Positions 60,170-64,000 of a stretch of DNA of 64,000 nucleotides are shown here, one piece after another (position 1 is the first letter of the stretch; every line of letters starts with the position of its first letter). Source of the stretch: Glandiceps talaboti (taxonomy: Eukaryota; Hemichordata; Enteropneusta; Spengelidae). The DNA lies in the NCBI RefSeq assembly GCF_964340395.1, contig NC_135553.1:23079449-23143448 (forward strand), given 5' to 3'. Below the pieces are notes generated by a model that did not search any database, was not told where the DNA came from, and saw only the letters and a list, made by a program, of their open reading frames with translations. A program made the position numbers and the translations under genes.

Positions 60170-61933
60170 CGACTTAACAAAGTAAAACTGTCAGGCCAAA
60201 TGCCTTGGTATGTGGTGGAAACATTAATTGTTCAAAATGAAAATAATTGCATCAGAGATGTGTGTTTTGAGTCAAAAAATCTTATTTTAGATAAAAGACT
60301 TATCAGAAAATACTTGTCAGAACAGTATGAATTGTTTATATGATCATTTGGATTGTTCATGACATGTTGATCCTGTCAGTGATATGCAAATTAGGTCTGA
60401 AATTGTGTCTTTTGGTTGAAAATCTTTTATTCAGAAACTACTTAGCTGAAAATCAGTGGAGATGTTTCTAAATTCTAGGGGTGTGTAGATGAAGAAGATC
60501 TCATCAGCAATATAATGGTGTAAACATGTGACTTTTGGTCAAAAACTTACACCATGCCCTTCACAACAATGAAATGCAAGTATATTTTACAAAAATAAAA
60601 ACATAATCTGGTAGGCAAGTGCATGAGAACACATTTAAAAAATGTCAACAAATATGCCTAGCAAGAAGATCACGCCCATAACAACAGCCAAATGGTAGCA
60701 TATATGGTAAAGGTAACAGCAGGGCTAGATAGGCAACTGGATAAACATTCAGTAAATGAACTCCTATACCTAGCTTGCATCAGCATGTGGATAAATATTT
60801 TTATTTAAAAATACAAATGTGCTACTATGCCATTGGCACTATTTTTTTTACAGGGGGGGTGTCATATGCACTGAGTTATTTACAAAATGCAGGAAGACAA
60901 AATAAGAACTCTTTGCTGTGTACATGAGTACATTTCAAATTCATTACGCAAATATGACCCTTATCCATACATGTCATGGATTTCCAGGAAAATTAAGACT
61001 GTTGATCACCAAAGAATGTTGCTGAACTAACAAGGTACAGGCATTCTGAGTAGGATATTGAGCCAAAAAAGATTGAAATCACTTTAAAACTAAGTATTTC
61101 ACGTAATTAATCTAGTGTGTTAGAACTATGAAAACTAACAAATATTCTATTATTCTACTGTTACTGAATGTCACCTTATATGTATTCAATGATATTTCTG
61201 TTTTTTTAAATGGTTTTTTCACTTTTAAAGATTGTTTTCTTTTTAAAAAAGTTTAGACACACTTGGGTATAGTGTTTTAACATTTATCATTAATTTACTT
61301 TGAATGATAGATTAAAATTGTAATCTTTTCAAAATCTGGGTAAACATAATTGTAATCTCAATTCGTCTACAAATACAAAATCAACAACTGCTTTTTAGGT
61401 TAATAGATGAAGTGAGATTGATTTGTGCTCTTAAAGTCTAGAATTGTTTAGAACTGCATCAATTGATCAACCATTTTATCAAAGTATAAATGCTCATTGA
61501 TATTATGTTTTCATTGGTGCTGGAATTTATGATGATTCTTGAAATGGTCAACTGAAAATTTTTTTCTTTGCAAGTTTCGTGTCATAGAAGAGAGGAATTT
61601 TTATACGCAATTATCTGCTGGCAGTGCTTTGATAACTTAGAGATCCCCACACAGTCGACTAGTCAGGATATCAAGTACTACTGTCTTTATCTTATCCTCC
61701 AATACTTCTTTACACCTGTAATATAATCACACAGAAAGTTAGTTGAGTTTTCTCTACCAGCAATTGTACTGACAAAACAAGATTCACCACGTCACACCTT
61801 CTGTCAGTGTAGGTGACATCAAAAAAGACAGACTGAGTATATGTGCAATGTAAAGACCCTGGGGAAGTAGAAGAAAAAGTTGTTTTTTTTAAAAACAATT
61901 TATAGAATCATTATGATATGAAAGATAAAGTTA
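58891..61933. other. Non-coding stretch with one dinucleotide tract
   Basis: No gene is recognisable. It holds a small hairpin at about 59030-59075 (CATAGACCCT and AGGGTCTATG) and the GT tract listed separately. Confidence 0.55.
60079..60168. repeat. (GT)n microsatellite, about 90 bp
   Basis: Forty-odd GT units with one GC interruption. Confidence 0.97.
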
Positions 61934-62311
61934 AAGAGGCCAAATAAAAAAAAGTTGTTTGGTTCCGGTTACCTGACCCACCTAGTTTTTCATGCCAACC
62001 CTAAAAATGCTTTTACATATTCGAGAGAGAAAATAAGAAAATCGCGAAAATTGTGAAGTCTCGCAAGGAATAGTGGATGCGGAAACTGACATCAACTTAA
62101 AAAGACAATATAAAACCGTTCTTCCAATCTGTAATGGCTGTACATCTGATGAGAAGAAACCAATAACACAGAGACCATATGAATACAACAGGAAAACATA
62201 ACTACTTGAACTAGACACTCACATATGAAAAAAAAATAAAAAAAAAATTAAAAAAAATCTACCTTTATTTTAAAATTGAATGTAATCGGAACCACACAAT
62301 ATTTTTTTACA
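61934..62311 (+). mobile_element. MITE, GGTTCCGGTTAC family, copy 4
   Basis: Ends GTTTGGTTCCGGTTACC and GTAATCGGAACCACACAA. This is the best-preserved copy: the interior aligns over its full length with 28728-29101. Confidence 0.88.
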
Positions 62312-63650
62312 CTTGATGTTCATGAAAATTAAGTATGAATGATGCTTAAAGTGATGATTGCACAATGTCGAACAAGCTCAATAAACAAATATGTGTTCAG
62401 TTGGACAAATCACCTCCTCCCCTCCCCTACCCTAAACAAACATTCACAAGTGTGTCATTGACACATTTACATATGATGTCACCATGGTAGAAATTGTAGC
62501 AGTCACATATCTATGATAGAAAGAAGTAAAACACAGTAAATACATTGAAATACTTATCGGAAACCCAGCACTGTATATCACATTAGTAGTCAATTGTAAT
62601 CAACTTATCAACATCTCAGTAGTATATACAGAAGCTGTTATCATTCAAAGTTTTGTTAGAAGTGTAAAAATGAAGTTCAGCAATTGCATGGTGCCAAACA
62701 CCCCCACCCCCTCCCCCTCAGGAAATGAAGTTTGTTTATTTAGCTTGTGTGACATCATGCGATCATCCCTTACATGATATGTTTTCTCAAGTTATTCAAA
62801 TGTTATACACATGTACCAGTAAGGAATGGGACTTGTTTTCTACAACCAGTGACAGGCAAGCATTTACAAGCACAACTACTAACAAACTGAGAAAGGGCGA
62901 GATCAATAGTTTAATGTAGGATAAAACACTAGATTCTTATATTTTGGCCTCAGACTCCCACCCAACCCACCCCCTAAATAAATTGGCCAAAATTGAAAAT
63001 GTAGTGAGTGAAAAATAGTTTGTTGGCACTTTACATTATCTTGGTGCTATACATTTCATTCACTATATAGCAAAAAAGTCTTCCAGTTCTCAATTTGACA
63101 TTTTGAAAAGAAATATTTGTATCTACAGGTACACAACATCCATTAAAAGTAAAATCGATTTTGTAGGATAAGAACTAAAATGGCTCAAGCCCTCCCCCCC
63201 CCCCCCCACCCCCATCCCCCAAGTAAAAGAATTTGAGTCTGAGTGATTTGGACGAAAGCTATGTAGTTGCTTCAAAAAAACTAACACTGTCGTTATGTTG
63301 CATTTTTGTTTTGACATGGAATAAAACACATGGCATTTAGTTAGTGTATTTGAGCATCATGTCTGTCAAGGTATGTGAAATTTCATTTCTGAGAATATGG
63401 TTGTAGACATTTGGACAGGAGCTCTAGAGAGTATATAAGATCTAGTGCAATGAGTTTTGGTAATATACATAACTCATTAGAACCTCATAGATCCCCTACA
63501 CAAATTGCAGCACAACTTCACTTCTTAGAAATGTCCACCTCCCCCCCCCCCCCCCCCCCCCCCCCATAATGCAAAGGACTCTGATATTTTTGGAGTTTGC
63601 AGGTGACTATTGATATTGTGAAAAATATGTGAAGGTCCTATAAAGGGCAT
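62312..63650. other. Non-coding stretch with C runs
   Basis: No gene seen. C-rich runs occur at about 62698-62718, 63190-63220 and 63541-63565 (25 C in a row). Confidence 0.55.
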
Positions 63651-64000
63651 TATACCGTACTATGCACAAATCAAGTTGAACAAAACAATATGGACTATAT
63701 ACGCTGGTTGTTCTACATCATGACAACTCATGTCTTTGTCATGACAACACGTGTCTACGTCACTGGTTTTGCTGTGTTCGAAATATGACTCAAAACATTC
63801 AAAATTGGCATTACTTTCCTCGATTTTTCTTTGACATTACTGGTGCTGGTATAATTATGTTATTCTCCGATGTTTTTTCTTCATTCAGCCAGAAAATACT
63901 CATGATCTAACGGTTTTATCATTACTCGTCTAGTGACTCGTAGTGACAAAGGCCCTTTAGGTCACTCATATTTTCCTTGGCTGAACAAAAAACAAAATAT
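63651..64000. mobile_element. Foldback/MITE element of about 600 bp, copy 3, cut by the window edge
   Basis: From TATACCGTACTATGCAC onward the sequence follows 7787 onward and 25251 onward (ACACGTGTCTACGTCACTGG, GGCATTACTTTCC-like, CTGGTATAATTATGTTATTC). It is more diverged than the two duplicated copies are from each other and lies outside the duplicated blocks, so this is a separate insertion. Confidence 0.82.

Overview
This is AT-rich nuclear DNA of an animal, most likely an aquatic invertebrate (hemichordate, amphioxus or lophotrochozoan are all compatible; the sequence does not settle which). The basis is spliced genes with GT-AG introns and conserved metazoan proteins, very heavy simple-repeat content, L2/CR1-like LINE remnants, a Penelope-like element with a hammerhead ribozyme motif, and many short inverted-repeat (MITE/foldback) elements. 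There is no bacterial gene organisation.

Left part (1-24 kb): a broken-up cluster of MS4A/CD20-like four-transmembrane genes. There is a minus-strand first exon (1410-1195), a plus-strand copy with three coding lesions (9256-14062), a plus-strand copy that is open from start to stop but has a frame-shifted tail (16209-21604), and an orphan minus-strand fourth exon (23796-23677). Intron 4 of the open copy holds a young 5'-truncated Penelope-like retroelement with 249-bp inverted arms, each carrying a hammerhead ribozyme. A 105-bp minisatellite arranged as a mirror image lies between the two plus-strand copies. A YqaJ-type nuclease fragment sits just 3' of the cluster behind stacked TATG palindromes. 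Two large blocks (3328-9240 and 22643-26568) are copies of one another, and one of them carries the fossil 3' end of the ADPRH gene to within about 15 bp of the start codon of the lesioned MS4A copy.

Middle part (26-46 kb): two conventional genes on opposite strands. ADPRH (ADP-ribosylarginine hydrolase, nine coding exons, minus strand, 32762-26516) joins in frame into a 387-residue protein with its metal-binding aspartates. CEP20/FOPNL (centrosomal LisH protein, five coding exons, plus strand, 39590-45161) joins into 174 residues. They are transcribed away from each other, and the 6.8 kb between them holds a 2.3-kb inverted-repeat element with a SAP-like peptide and a 200-bp palindrome.

Right part (46-64 kb): one intronless coding region (50127-52571) for an 814-residue multi-pass membrane protein that I cannot assign to a named family. 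The rest is non-coding as far as I can see, with several MITE families (two with readable target-site duplications), long (TA)n and (GT)n tracts, and a half copy of a 600-bp foldback element running off the right edge.

All exon joins were worked out by eye from splice signals, reading phase and similarity between copies; none has transcript support here.
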